A stretch of DNA of 45,914 bases from CAZMGG01 sp964565715 (GTDB lineage: Bacteria > Planctomycetota > UBA1135 > UBA2386), in the NCBI GenBank assembly GCA_964565715.1, contig CAZMGG010000034.1, positions 1-45,914 of the forward strand. The letters are read 5' to 3'. A program made the translations under genes and the position numbers. The notes under the pieces were generated by a model. That model saw only the letters and a program-made list of their open reading frames with translations. It did not search any database and was not told where the DNA came from. Below, piece after piece: positions 32,589-41,065 of this stretch. Positions within the stretch are counted from its first letter, which is position 1. Each line of letters opens with the position of its first letter.

Positions 32589-35112
32589 CGAAGACCTCCC
32601 GCCGCAGGCGGTCCTGCAGCCCGGGCTGCGCGAACGGCCGCAGGTCCGGTTCCGCCAGCAGGGCGCGCAGATCGAGGCCGGCGCGGCCGAGCACGACCAG
32701 CACCGGCAGGAGCTCGGCGGGGGGCTGGCCGGCCTGCAGGCGGTCGACCAGGGCCGCGCGCAGCACCTCGGCGCCGGTGACGGCGGTGACGGCCCCTTCG
32801 TGCTGCGTCGCCGGACCGCCGATGCGGAACGGCGGTGCCGGCAGCGGCCGCAGCAGGGCGAGGAACGCCAGGTCACAGCCCTCGGCCAGGGCCGCGGTGC
32901 AGGCCAGCATGGCGGCCACCGGATCGGTGGCGCAGAGCGCGCGCATCAGCGAGGCGCCGGGCGCGGCCTCGCTGGTGCGGCCGACCAGCACGCGCGCCGG
33001 ATCCGGCCGGCCGGTGAGCAGCCAGCCGCCGGCGCGGAACGCCGGGCGCCGCTCCTCGGGCGCGTCGCGCCAGGCGCGGAACCAGGCCAGCGCCGGCGGT
33101 TCTGCCGGCAGTTCCACGAGTGCCTGTTCGGCGGCGTCGACGCCACCGGTGTGCAGTGACAGCAGGGCGCGGAGCGGCAGCACCGCCGGATGCTCGCCGG
33201 GGTCCACCGGCGCCAGCAGGTCCAGGAGACGCCGCGCCTCGGGCTGGTCGAGGCGATGGCGCAGGGGCGCGGTGGCGGCGAGGTGCACGCGCAGGCCGGC
33301 ATACCAGACCGGCGCCAGTTCACCGGCACCGCACAGCCAGGCCAGTTCGGCGGCAGCCCCCAGGCGGGCGGCCCGTTCGTCGCCATCGCGGCAGGCGCAG
33401 AAGACCGCCAGCAGCTCCAGCAGCCAGCGGTCCGGACCGCCGGGCTCGGCGCTGGCGGCGAGCGCGCGCAGGCGTTCGGCGGGAGTGGAGGTGGCCTCGC
33501 CCGGCAGGAGTTCCGCCAGGCGGTCGGCGCCGTCGACCGTGGTCATGGCGGCGCGCGCGCTCCTGCGATCGGCGCAGGCCAGCGTCGTGGCGATGGTCTG
33601 CAGCAGGCGCGCGGCGGTGGGGCGCGGCGGCGGGGTCTGCGCCAGCAGCGTCACGGCGGCGGCGGCCTCCCCCTGCAGCAGGTGCCGGGCCGCCTGCCGC
33701 ACGGGGCCCGGGGTGCCCTCGGCGCGCTGGCCGCACAGACGCGCGGCGCGCCGCTGGTCGACGAGGCCCAGCCACGGCGGCAGCTCGGCCACCTCGGGGA
33801 GCAGGGTGTGCACCGCGTGCCAGGCCGCGGCGGCGTCGTCGCCCGCACCGGGCGCCCCGCCGGTGTGGGCGCGGTCGAGATCGGCGAGGGCCTGCAGCGG
33901 CTGGCCCAGCCAAAGCCGGGCGCGGCCGCGCAGGTGCAGGACCCAGGCGTCGTTGGCGTCGGCGAGGTCGCGGACGGCCGCCTGCACGCGGGCGGCGTCG
34001 GGCGTCCGGCGTCCGAGCAGCGCCTCCAGTTCGGCGGCGGCCGCGGCGCGGCGGGCGGCGCTGCCGGCCACCACCTGGGTCCGTTCCGGCAGCAGGAAGC
34101 CGAGGACGAAGGCCGTGAGCAGGGCGAGGCCGAGGGCTGCGGCGAGCTTGCGTCGGCGGTGCGCCTGACGCGGCGGGCTGCTGGCGATGCCGGCGACCGC
34201 GCCGCCCACCGCCGCCCGCACCGCCGCCGCGAACGCCGCGCCATCCGCCTGCCGCCCGCTCCGTTCCTTGTGCAGGGCCTGCAGCACCACCGCGTCGAGG
34301 GCCGCGGGCACCCCCGGCCGCAGTTCGCCCGGCGGACGCGGTTGCAGCGACTCCACCAGCTTGAGGGCCTGGAACAGCGTGCCGCCCTGGAACGGCGAGC
34401 GGCGGGTGAGCAGTTCGTAGAGCAGCAGGCCGAGCGCGTGCACGTCGGTGCGCGCGTCGACCTCGCTGGTGGCGTCGAGCAGCTGCTCCGGCGCCATGTA
34501 CTCCGGCGTGCCGAGGATCTCGCCGGTGCGGGTGAGCGGCTCGTCCTCCTGCAGGGCCTTGGCGATGCCGAAGTCGAGCACCCGCACCCGGCCGTCGGGC
34601 TGCAGCAGCACGTTGTCGGGCTTCAGGTCGCGGTGGACCAGGCCCTGCCGGTGGGCCGCGCCGAGCACGTCGGCCACCGCGGCGGCGATGGCGGCGGCCT
34701 CGGCCACCGGCAGCTCGCCCTGCTTCAGCCGCGACCGCAGGGTCTGGCCGGGCACCAGTTCCAGCAGCAGGTAGAGCCGGTCGCCGTCCTGGCCGCAGTC
34801 GTAGACCTGCACCACGCCGGGGTGCTGCACCGCCGCGGTCAGCCGCGCCTCGCGCAGGAAGCGCTGCCGCAGCACGGCCTGGTCCTGGCCCGGCACGGGC
34901 GGCAGCAGCTTGATGGCGATGCGGCTGCCCAGCTCGCCATGCACCGCCTCGTAGACCTCGCCCATGCCGCCCGCCGCGATCAGCCGCGTGATGCCGAACG
35001 GTCCGATCCGGGCCGGCACCGGCGCGCCCTGGCAGTGCGGGCACTGGCCGGGCAGCACGCCGGTGGCGGCCACCGTGACGGCCCGGCCGCAGGAAGCGCA
35101 GCGGATCTGCAT
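32578..35112 (-). CDS. Ser/Thr protein kinase with zinc ribbon and large sensor region
   Basis: 844 residues. A zinc ribbon (Cys5, Cys8, Cys24, Cys27) precedes a Hanks-type kinase: glycine loop AAGGMGEVY (46-54), Lys68, Glu in REAR (about 88), catalytic HRDLKPDN (160-167) and DFG (180-182), with GTPEYMAPEQ. A membrane helix (LAAALGLALLTAFVLGFLL, about 330-348) leads to an Ala-rich helical region of about 490 residues with TPR-like pairs and many short repeats, presumably extracytoplasmic. It probably senses an envelope state and phosphorylates the coupled sigma factor or its partners. The VWA gene lies 17 nt upstream. Confidence 0.93.
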   Translation of the reverse strand: MQIRCASCGRAVTVAATGVLPGQCPHCQGAPVPARIGPFGITRLIAAGGMGEVYEAVHGELGSRIAIKLLPPVPGQDQAVLRQRFLREARLTAAVQHPGVVQVYDCGQDGDRLYLLLELVPGQTLRSRLKQGELPVAEAAAIAAAVADVLGAAHRQGLVHRDLKPDNVLLQPDGRVRVLDFGIAKALQEDEPLTRTGEILGTPEYMAPEQLLDATSEVDARTDVHALGLLLYELLTRRSPFQGGTLFQALKLVESLQPRPPGELRPGVPAALDAVVLQALHKERSGRQADGAAFAAAVRAAVGGAVAGIASSPPRQAHRRRKLAAALGLALLTAFVLGFLLPERTQVVAGSAARRAAAAAELEALLGRRTPDAARVQAAVRDLADANDAWVLHLRGRARLWLGQPLQALADLDRAHTGGAPGAGDDAAAAWHAVHTLLPEVAELPPWLGLVDQRRAARLCGQRAEGTPGPVRQAARHLLQGEAAAAVTLLAQTPPPRPTAARLLQTIATTLACADRRSARAAMTTVDGADRLAELLPGEATSTPAERLRALAASAEPGGPDRWLLELLAVFCACRDGDERAARLGAAAELAWLCGAGELAPVWYAGLRVHLAATAPLRHRLDQPEARRLLDLLAPVDPGEHPAVLPLRALLSLHTGGVDAAEQALVELPAEPPALAWFRAWRDAPEERRPAFRAGGWLLTGRPDPARVLVGRTSEAAPGASLMRALCATDPVAAMLACTAALAEGCDLAFLALLRPLPAPPFRIGGPATQHEGAVTAVTGAEVLRAALVDRLQAGQPPAELLPVLVVLGRAGLDLRALLAEPDLRPFAQPGLQDRLRREVFGGL

Positions 35113-35129
35113 GGCCAGCAGTGTCGCCG

Positions 35130-36578
35130 TTAGCCGTCGCGGAAGCGATCGAGGTACCGCTGCAGCGTGCGCAGGTGGCCCTCGGCCATCTCGCGCACCC
35201 TCGCCAGATCCTGGTCGTCGCCGCTCGGGTAGCGCTGCCGCGCCGCTGTCACCGCCCGCCGCAGCACCCGATCGGCCTCGGCCCAGCGCTTGTCGGCGGC
35301 GTCGCGGGCCATGTCGTGCATGGCCTGGGCCAGCTCGGCGATGGTGAAGTTCTTGCGCACCTCGGGGTCGCGCAGGGCGGCGTCGCCGAGGACATCGTCC
35401 TCATCGCCCGCGCCGCGGCGGGGGTGCGCCTCGATGCGGGCGTCGGCCGCCACCTGCCGCGGCCGGTCCTGCCCGGCTTCGCGGAACTCGAGCACCGCCC
35501 GGACCGTGCCGCCGTCCAGGAACCGGCGGTGGCCGCGCAGCCGGCACAGCACGACGCCGGTGGCGCCGCGGTTGAGGTCGGGGAGGTCCACCAGCAGCTC
35601 GCCGGCCTCGCCCGGCACGGCGCGGTGGCCGAAGACGTGCTCCAGCTCCAGGCCGGTGGGCAGCTGCAGCCGCAGCCGGCACTGCCGCGCCACCGGCGCC
35701 ACCAGGCTCTGCATCTCGGCGACGAACACCTTGTCGATGTCCTCGCCGTCGGCGACGAAGTGGAACAGGCCGCCGCCGCCGCGGCTCAGCCGGTCGAGCA
35801 GTTCGGTGTTCAGGTCGGAGCCGAGCCCGATGGTCGACAGGTCGATGCCCTCGCGGGTGAAGGCCAGCGCATCGCCGAGGATCTGCTCCGGATCGGTGAC
35901 GCCGCGGTTGGCGATGCCGTCGGTGAGCAGGATCACCCGGCGGCTCAGGTCCCGGCCGTGCTCCTTCTGGGCTGAGATCTCGCGCAGGCCGAGCATCAGG
36001 CCGCCGTGCAGGTTGGTGGAGCCGCCGGGCTGCAGGCCCTCGATGGCGTCCTCCAGCCAGCGGCCGTCGCCGAGCGCCCGGCAGCGCTCCAGCAGGGTCG
36101 CCTCGCTGCTGTAGCCGATCAGCGCGACGCGGTCGTGGGCGCGCAGCCGGCGGACGAAGGCGCGCAGCGCGCGCTTCACCTGGTCCATCTTGCCGCTCGC
36201 CTGCATCGAGCCGCTGGTGTCGATCACCAGGGCCAGGTCCAGCGGCGGCAGCTCGCTGCGATCCACCGTGTCGGTGGTGGTGTAGCCGACCTGCAGGCAG
36301 GCCCGGCCGGCGTCGTCCAGGGCCATGGCGCCGAACCGCAGTTCCAGTGCGACCGTGGCGCCGGCCGCCGGCATCGGCAGCCGGTGACGGTGGTAGTTGG
36401 CGATGTCGGCCACCGCCACATCGGCGGGCGTCGGCAGGCGGCCCAGTTCGGCCAGCGCGCGGGTGCGGGCATGGCCGAAGGTCGAACCGGCGTCCTGGGC
36501 CGGCAGGGCGGCCGCCAGCAGGCCGGTGAGCGCGGTCAGGGCGGCGTGGGCGGGAAGGTGCAGAAGGCGCTGTCGCAT
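35130..36578 (-). CDS. Secreted von Willebrand factor A domain protein
   Basis: 482 residues from ATG 36578, preceded by a Shine-Dalgarno-like GGAGAA at 8 nt. A signal peptide (about 1-27, ending LPAQ) precedes a domain of about 80 residues and the VWA domain with a complete MIDAS: DTSGS (120-124), STNLHGG (about 200) and TDGIANRG (about 230). A beta-rich segment and a helical C-terminus follow. VWA domains bind protein ligands through a metal ion. It is the first gene of the operon that continues with the kinase and sigma factor, so it may be the exported sensor or ligand-binding partner of the kinase. Confidence 0.88.
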   Translation of the reverse strand: MRQRLLHLPAHAALTALTGLLAAALPAQDAGSTFGHARTRALAELGRLPTPADVAVADIANYHRHRLPMPAAGATVALELRFGAMALDDAGRACLQVGYTTTDTVDRSELPPLDLALVIDTSGSMQASGKMDQVKRALRAFVRRLRAHDRVALIGYSSEATLLERCRALGDGRWLEDAIEGLQPGGSTNLHGGLMLGLREISAQKEHGRDLSRRVILLTDGIANRGVTDPEQILGDALAFTREGIDLSTIGLGSDLNTELLDRLSRGGGGLFHFVADGEDIDKVFVAEMQSLVAPVARQCRLRLQLPTGLELEHVFGHRAVPGEAGELLVDLPDLNRGATGVVLCRLRGHRRFLDGGTVRAVLEFREAGQDRPRQVAADARIEAHPRRGAGDEDDVLGDAALRDPEVRKNFTIAELAQAMHDMARDAADKRWAEADRVLRRAVTAARQRYPSGDDQDLARVREMAEGHLRTLQRYLDRFRDG

Positions 36579-36634
36579 CGGGGTTCTCCGTGGCCGCGGC
36601 GTGCGGCTGTGGGAGGGATCCGGCGGAGGCGCGA

Positions 36635-36640
36635 AGCTTA
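36635..36640 (-). promoter_or_regulatory. Putative -10 box TAAGCT of the VWA-kinase-sigma operon
   Basis: TAAGCT on the minus strand lies 56 nt upstream of ATG 36578, giving a leader of about 50 nt with a Shine-Dalgarno-like GGAGAA. Unlike the leaderless boxes elsewhere in the window, this gene has a conventional leader. Confidence 0.3.
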
Positions 36641-36649
36641 CGGGAATCT

Positions 36650-37006
36650 TCAGACCGGTCCCGGCGGCACGCCGACCCGCAGCCGGCCGTCCGCGAGCCG
36701 CACCGGATAGACGCGCACGTTCCATTCCGGGCCGACGTCGCAGGCGCCGGTGTGCAGGTCGAATTCCCAGCAGTGCAGGAAGCAGACGATCTTGCCGTCC
36801 AGGATCGTGCCGTCGCTGAGCGGCGCGCCGGCGTGCGGGCACGGGTTGTCCAGCGCGGTGTAGCCGTCGTCGGTGCGGAAGATGGCGATCCAGCGGTCCG
36901 GCAGGCGCACCGCCGCGCCGGGCTCGAAGCGCAGGTCGGCGGGCCGGCCGACGTCGTGCCAGACGATGCCATCGGCGTCGGTGAGCGATCCGCCGGGCTC
37001 GCTCAC
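36650..37006 (-). CDS. Rieske [2Fe-2S] ferredoxin-type protein
   Basis: 118 residues with the two Rieske ligand pairs NPCPHAGAPL (Cys56, His58) and CFLHCWEFDL (Cys75, His78) at normal spacing. It resembles the small NirD-like or dioxygenase ferredoxin class that transfers electrons to an oxygenase or reductase; no such enzyme is adjacent. The GTG start at 37006 overlaps the trmB stop by 4 nt (GTGA), so translation is coupled to the tRNA methyltransferase gene, an unexpected pairing. Confidence 0.88.
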   Translation of the reverse strand: MSEPGGSLTDADGIVWHDVGRPADLRFEPGAAVRLPDRWIAIFRTDDGYTALDNPCPHAGAPLSDGTILDGKIVCFLHCWEFDLHTGACDVGPEWNVRVYPVRLADGRLRVGVPPGPV

Positions 37007-37710
37007 CGCGCCACCCGCTGGAAGGCGTAGCGGCGCAGGATCCGGCCCTCGGCCAGGTACTTGATCTCGAAGTTGGTGGGCGAGAACGCCACGCCGGGCG
37101 GCCCCTGCTGGATGCGCCGTTCGGCCGGCACGTCGCGGCGGAACAGGCCGGAACTGCCCATCACCCGCGCCACCTGGCCGGCATACGCGGCGTTGTCCGA
37201 CGCGAAGTAGAGCCAGCCCAGATCGCGCAGGGCGTGGGCGAGGATCTGCGGCGCGTCGTCGGTGAAGAAGCGCCGGCCCTTGTGGCGGCGCTTCGGCCAC
37301 GGATCCGGGTAGTAGACGTGCACCGCCGCCAGCGCGCCTGCCTCGACCCGGTCCTGCAGGTAGAGCTTGCCGTTGTCCACCAGCAGCAGCGCGTTCTTCC
37401 GGCCGTCCTGGTGCAGCCGCGCTGCCGCCGTCTCGGCGTAGGCCACCGCCGCCTCGATGCCGAGCAGGAACGTGTCGGGCTGCTGCGCCGCGGCGGCGCG
37501 CAGGAAGGCGCCCTTGCCCGAGCCGATCTCGATCGCCACCTCGGCGAAGCCCGCCGGCACCAGCTCGCGCAGCGGCGGCGGGTTCCTGCCGCCGAGGCGC
37601 ACCAGGCCGCCGGTGTCGCCCTCCTCGCGCTGGCCACGGCCGCGGAAGGACAGCTTGCCGCCCTGGTGCATGCGGGGGTTGAAGTCGGTCGGATCCGGCG
37701 GCTCGGGCAT
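37003..37710 (-). CDS. trmB: tRNA (guanine-46-N7)-methyltransferase
   Basis: 235 residues. The SAM-binding motif is AIEIGSGKGAF (59-69), and PDPWPKRRHKGRRF (135-148) is the TrmB signature that binds the tRNA and catalytic Asp. It methylates G46 in the variable loop of tRNA using SAM. The N-terminus starts MPEPPDPTDFNPRMHQGGKL. A -10-like TATGCT lies 8 nt upstream of ATG 37710. The Rieske gene overlaps its 3' end. Confidence 0.95.
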   Translation of the reverse strand: MPEPPDPTDFNPRMHQGGKLSFRGRGQREEGDTGGLVRLGGRNPPPLRELVPAGFAEVAIEIGSGKGAFLRAAAAQQPDTFLLGIEAAVAYAETAAARLHQDGRKNALLLVDNGKLYLQDRVEAGALAAVHVYYPDPWPKRRHKGRRFFTDDAPQILAHALRDLGWLYFASDNAAYAGQVARVMGSSGLFRRDVPAERRIQQGPPGVAFSPTNFEIKYLAEGRILRRYAFQRVAR

Positions 37711-37718
37711 CGGCGGCG

Positions 37719-37724
37719 AGCATA
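37719..37724 (-). promoter_or_regulatory. Putative -10 box TATGCT, near-leaderless
   Basis: TATGCT on the minus strand lies 8 nt before ATG 37710. It matches TATAAT at four of six positions. No -35 consensus is seen. Confidence 0.45.
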
Positions 37725-37766
37725 TCGAGGCCCGCGCCCCGCACCACGGCGGCGTTGTCGCCGGTC

Positions 37767-39413
37767 TCAGCGCGGCGCCGCGGACTGCAGGAGCACGTCG
37801 GGCAGCGGCGCCAGGCCGCGGGCCCGGCGCCAGACGTTGCTGCGCTCCAGATTGTCGGCGTTCTGCGGCACGCGGCGCAGCCACACCGCCTCGCTGCCTT
37901 CGGCGAACACCTGCACCCAGGCCTGCGGTTCCTGCGGCGGCGGCAGATCCCAGTGCTGGCAGTAGATCGTGCAGCCGCGGGCATCGAGCAGCGCGGTCTG
38001 GTCCCGGCGGCCGGCGCGGATCGCCAGCCACTCCAGGTAGATCTCGCGCCGGTAGAGGTCGATGCGGCTGTCGATGTGCACCCGGATCGCCGGATGCAGC
38101 GCGTGGCTGAGGATGCCGCCGCTGCCGTAGGTGCAGAGCGCGTTGCCCTGCAGTCCCGCCTCGCGCAGGAAGCGCACCGTGGCCAGGTCGAAGCTGCGCC
38201 GGACGCTTCGCTGCAGGTAGCCGTCGCCGAACGCGAGCGGCAGCGGCCGTTCCTCCACCTGCAGCGTCGTCCAGCAGAGCAGGCCGAGCCCAGCCGCCAG
38301 CATCGCCCGGGCCGGCAGCCGCAGCCTCGTGCCCAGCGCCGGCAGCCGCGGCAGGGCGCCCGCCGCCAGCAGGTCCCGCAGCACCGACAGGCACAGGAGC
38401 GCCGCCAGCGCGTGGAACCAGTGGAAGCGCCGGGCCAGCAGGCCGAGGCCGAACAGGGCCAGCAGCAGCAGCAGGCAGGCCGGATCCGGCAGCCGCAGGA
38501 GCCGCGGGCGGGCCTTCTGCAGCGCCACCGCCAGCCCGAGGTAGGTGGTGAGCAGCAGCGCCATCACCAGCAGCACGCCGAGCCACGCCGCCACGGTCAG
38601 CGCCTCGTTGTGCGGATACCAGAAGTGGAACGCGCCCCACTCGTCCGGCACGTACTGCATGACGTCGGACTTGTCCTGCAGCGCGAACGCCCACAGGTGC
38701 AGGCCCTGCGGCGTCAGCAGCGACGCCACGAACGCGAGCCCGACGGCCAGCCAGCGGCGGCCGAGTTCGGCCGGCGTGGCGCGCGGAAACGACACCGCGC
38801 CGTGCCGTTGCAGCAGCGGCTTGCACGACTCGCCGGTGGTGTGGGCGAGCAGCAGCACCACGCCCAGCAGACCCACCGAGTGGGCGTTGGTCCAGATCCC
38901 CTGCAGCAGCCCCAGCAGCGCGACGTGACGCCAGCCGAACGGCCGCGCGGTCAGCAGCACCCGGCACAGCAGGAGGATCGCCAGGATCGTGACCAGGGTC
39001 GGGCGGAGCTGCAGGCGTTCGCTGCCGAGCGCGAGCCACAGCGTGGCGCCGCAGAGACCCCACCAGGGCGAGCCGAGCCCGCGCGCGAACAGGCCGCGCA
39101 CGAGCCACAGGATCGCCAGGGTGGCGAGCGCCCCGCACAGCCGCAGGAGCGGCAGGCCGCCGAGCCGGTGCAGCACGGCGCAGCCCACCTGGAACAGCCA
39201 CTCGTGCAGCACCCAGACCTGGTCCTGGGCCGTGTAGCTGAACGGATCGACGGTGGGGAAGGCGCGGCCGGCGGCGAACTCCGCGAGCAGGTGCTGGCCG
39301 GTGGCGACGTGCCAGAACACGTCGTTGGTGAAGACCGGCGCGCCGGCGAACGCCATCGCCCACAGGGCGAGCAGCACGAACAGCAGGTCGGGGGTGCGCC
39401 GGGGGAACGCCAC
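37767..39413 (-). CDS. Polytopic membrane protein, GT-C-like
   Basis: 548 residues from GTG 39413, with about ten membrane helices. The first loop reads TNDVFWHVATGQHLLAEF and DPFSYTAQDQVWVLHEWLFQV; such Asp/His-bearing first loops occur in GT-C-type transferases and in related planctomycete membrane proteins. A soluble C-terminal part of about 130 residues contains DSRIDLYRREIYLEWLAI. The acceptor and donor are unknown; alternative functions such as an uncharacterised transporter are possible. It lies 47 nt downstream of the pyrophosphatase gene. Confidence 0.6.
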   Translation of the reverse strand: MAFPRRTPDLLFVLLALWAMAFAGAPVFTNDVFWHVATGQHLLAEFAAGRAFPTVDPFSYTAQDQVWVLHEWLFQVGCAVLHRLGGLPLLRLCGALATLAILWLVRGLFARGLGSPWWGLCGATLWLALGSERLQLRPTLVTILAILLLCRVLLTARPFGWRHVALLGLLQGIWTNAHSVGLLGVVLLLAHTTGESCKPLLQRHGAVSFPRATPAELGRRWLAVGLAFVASLLTPQGLHLWAFALQDKSDVMQYVPDEWGAFHFWYPHNEALTVAAWLGVLLVMALLLTTYLGLAVALQKARPRLLRLPDPACLLLLLALFGLGLLARRFHWFHALAALLCLSVLRDLLAAGALPRLPALGTRLRLPARAMLAAGLGLLCWTTLQVEERPLPLAFGDGYLQRSVRRSFDLATVRFLREAGLQGNALCTYGSGGILSHALHPAIRVHIDSRIDLYRREIYLEWLAIRAGRRDQTALLDARGCTIYCQHWDLPPPQEPQAWVQVFAEGSEAVWLRRVPQNADNLERSNVWRRARGLAPLPDVLLQSAAPR

Positions 39414-39460
39414 GTTCCCTCATCGGCGCGGCAAGACCGTCGTCTGCAGCGGGGCCGGGC

Positions 39461-40084
39461 TCAGGCCGGGGTCGGCGCTGCCCCGAAGGCCTCCTGGTAG
39501 TCGGCCATGGCGGCGGCCACCACCTCGCGGGCCCGCTGCCGGCCGTAGGGTGCCTCGATCGGCACCGGCGCGCTGCCCGGCAGCAGCTTGTAGGTCGAGA
39601 AGTAGTGGCGCAGGCGTTCGACCATGACCGTCGGCAGCTCGCCGATGTCGCGCACCTGGCCCCAGACGAAGTCGTTGTGCAGCACCGCGACGATCTTGTC
39701 GTCGGCCTCGCCGGCATCGAGCATCTGCAGGCCGCCGATGACCACGGCGTTGAGCAGCACCTCGGGGTGGTTGATCGGCCGCTCGCTGATGACGCACACG
39801 TCGAGCGGATCGCCGTCGCCCTTGCTGGCGTGCGGCGTCAGCGCGCCGACCCGGCGGCCGCACCAGGTGCGCGGGATGAAGCCGTAGAGCGACGGCGGCT
39901 GCGAGCTGGTGCGCTGCGGCCGGTCCACCCGCAGATAGCCGGTCCCCTTGTCGATCTCGTACTTGACGAGGTCGAACGGGGTGATCTCGATGTAGGCGTG
40001 GACGACGTCCGGCGGGTTGGGGCCGGCGGCGAGGCCGTGCCAGGGATGCGGACGCCAGTGGTAGAAGGGCTCGGGGAAGGCCAT
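39461..40084 (-). CDS. ppa: Inorganic pyrophosphatase (family I)
   Basis: 207 residues. The family I signature is present as KGDGDPLDVCV (88-98, metal-binding Asp90, Asp92 and Asp95), with YGFIPRTW (67-74) before it and a Lys/Tyr set near FDLVKYEIDKGTGYLRVDRP (39-58 region). It hydrolyses pyrophosphate in the cytoplasm and drives biosynthetic reactions. It is divergent from the Fpg-like gene, with 73 bp between starts. No Shine-Dalgarno is seen. Confidence 0.95.
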   Translation of the reverse strand: MAFPEPFYHWRPHPWHGLAAGPNPPDVVHAYIEITPFDLVKYEIDKGTGYLRVDRPQRTSSQPPSLYGFIPRTWCGRRVGALTPHASKGDGDPLDVCVISERPINHPEVLLNAVVIGGLQMLDAGEADDKIVAVLHNDFVWGQVRDIGELPTVMVERLRHYFSTYKLLPGSAPVPIEAPYGRQRAREVVAAAMADYQEAFGAAPTPA

Positions 40085-40141
40085 GGCAGGAAGGCGACAG
40101 GATCGTCGGCAGGGAAGCCAGCCGGACTGGACCCGCGGCGG

Positions 40142-40147
40142 TAGAGT
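40142..40147 (+). promoter_or_regulatory. Putative -10 box TAGAGT, near-leaderless
   Basis: TAGAGT ends 10 nt before ATG 40158, giving a leader of about 3 nt. The flanking GGTAGAGTCGGCG resembles CGTAGATTCGGCG upstream of the stress-protein gene. Confidence 0.45.
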
Positions 40148-40157
40148 CGGCGCCCCG

Positions 40158-41057
40158 ATGCCGGAGCTGCCCGACGTGACGATCTACCGGGAACGGCTGC
40201 AGGCCTTCACCGTGGGCAGCGTGCTGCAGGCCGTGCGCGTGCGCTCGCCGTTCCTGGTGCGCTCGGTGGCGCCGCCGCTCTCCGACTGCCAGGGTCGCGT
40301 CGTGCGCGAGGTGCGGCGGCTCGGCAAGCGGCTGCTGCTCGGGCTCGACGGCGACCTGTGGCTGGTGCTGCACCTGATGATCGCCGGCCGGCTGCGCTGG
40401 AAGCCCGCGGGCAAGGCGCTGACCGATCGCGCCGCGCTGGCGGCCTTCGACTTCGCGGCTGGCACGCTGCTGCTGACCGAGCAGGGCAGCCGGAAGCGGG
40501 CGTCGCTGCACGTGGTGCAGGGGGAAGCCGGGCTCGCCGGGTTCGACCGCGGCGGGCTGGAGGTGCTGACGGCAACGCCAGAGGAGTTCCTGGCGGCGCT
40601 GCGGCGCGAGAACCGCACGCTGAAGCGCGCGCTCACCGATCCGCGGTTGTTCGCCGGCATCGGCAACGCCTACTCCGACGAGATCCTGCACGCCGCGCGC
40701 CTGTCGCCGGTGCTGCTGACCGGGCGGCTCGACGACGAGCAGGCGCTGCGCCTGCACGCGGCGACGATGCGGGTGCTGACCGAATGGACCGAGCGGCTGC
40801 GGCAGGAGGTGGGCGAGGGCTTCCCCGACAAGGTCACCGCGTTCCGGCCCGGGATGGCCGTGCACGGCCGTTTCCGGCAGCCGTGCCCCGACTGCGGGGC
40901 GCCGGTGCAGCGCATCCGCTACGCCGACAACGAGTGCAACTACTGCGCGAACTGCCAGTGCGGCGGGCGGCTGCTGGCCGACCGCGGCCTGTCGACGCTG
41001 ATGAAGAAGGACTGGCCGAAGACGCTGGCGGAGTTGGAGGAACTGCGCGGGCGGTGA
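40158..41057 (+). CDS. Formamidopyrimidine-DNA-glycosylase-family protein (Fpg/Nei-like)
   Basis: 299 residues. The N-terminus PELPDV keeps the catalytic Pro2 and Glu3, Lys57 is in place, and GIGNAYSDEIL (167-177) matches the helix-two-turn-helix. The C-terminal zinc finger has Cys243, Cys246, Cys263 and Cys266 at the canonical spacing (16 residues between pairs), but the region before the second pair reads DNECNYCANC, with Asn258 where Fpg has the lesion-phosphate Arg. A tail of about 30 residues (GGRLLADRGLSTLMKKDWPKTL...) extends past the finger. Family members excise oxidised purines or pyrimidines; the altered finger suggests a different lesion. A -10-like TAGAGT precedes the start. Confidence 0.85.
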   Translation: MPELPDVTIYRERLQAFTVGSVLQAVRVRSPFLVRSVAPPLSDCQGRVVREVRRLGKRLLLGLDGDLWLVLHLMIAGRLRWKPAGKALTDRAALAAFDFAAGTLLLTEQGSRKRASLHVVQGEAGLAGFDRGGLEVLTATPEEFLAALRRENRTLKRALTDPRLFAGIGNAYSDEILHAARLSPVLLTGRLDDEQALRLHAATMRVLTEWTERLRQEVGEGFPDKVTAFRPGMAVHGRFRQPCPDCGAPVQRIRYADNECNYCANCQCGGRLLADRGLSTLMKKDWPKTLAELEELRGR

Positions 41058-41065
41058 GCGTGGCC

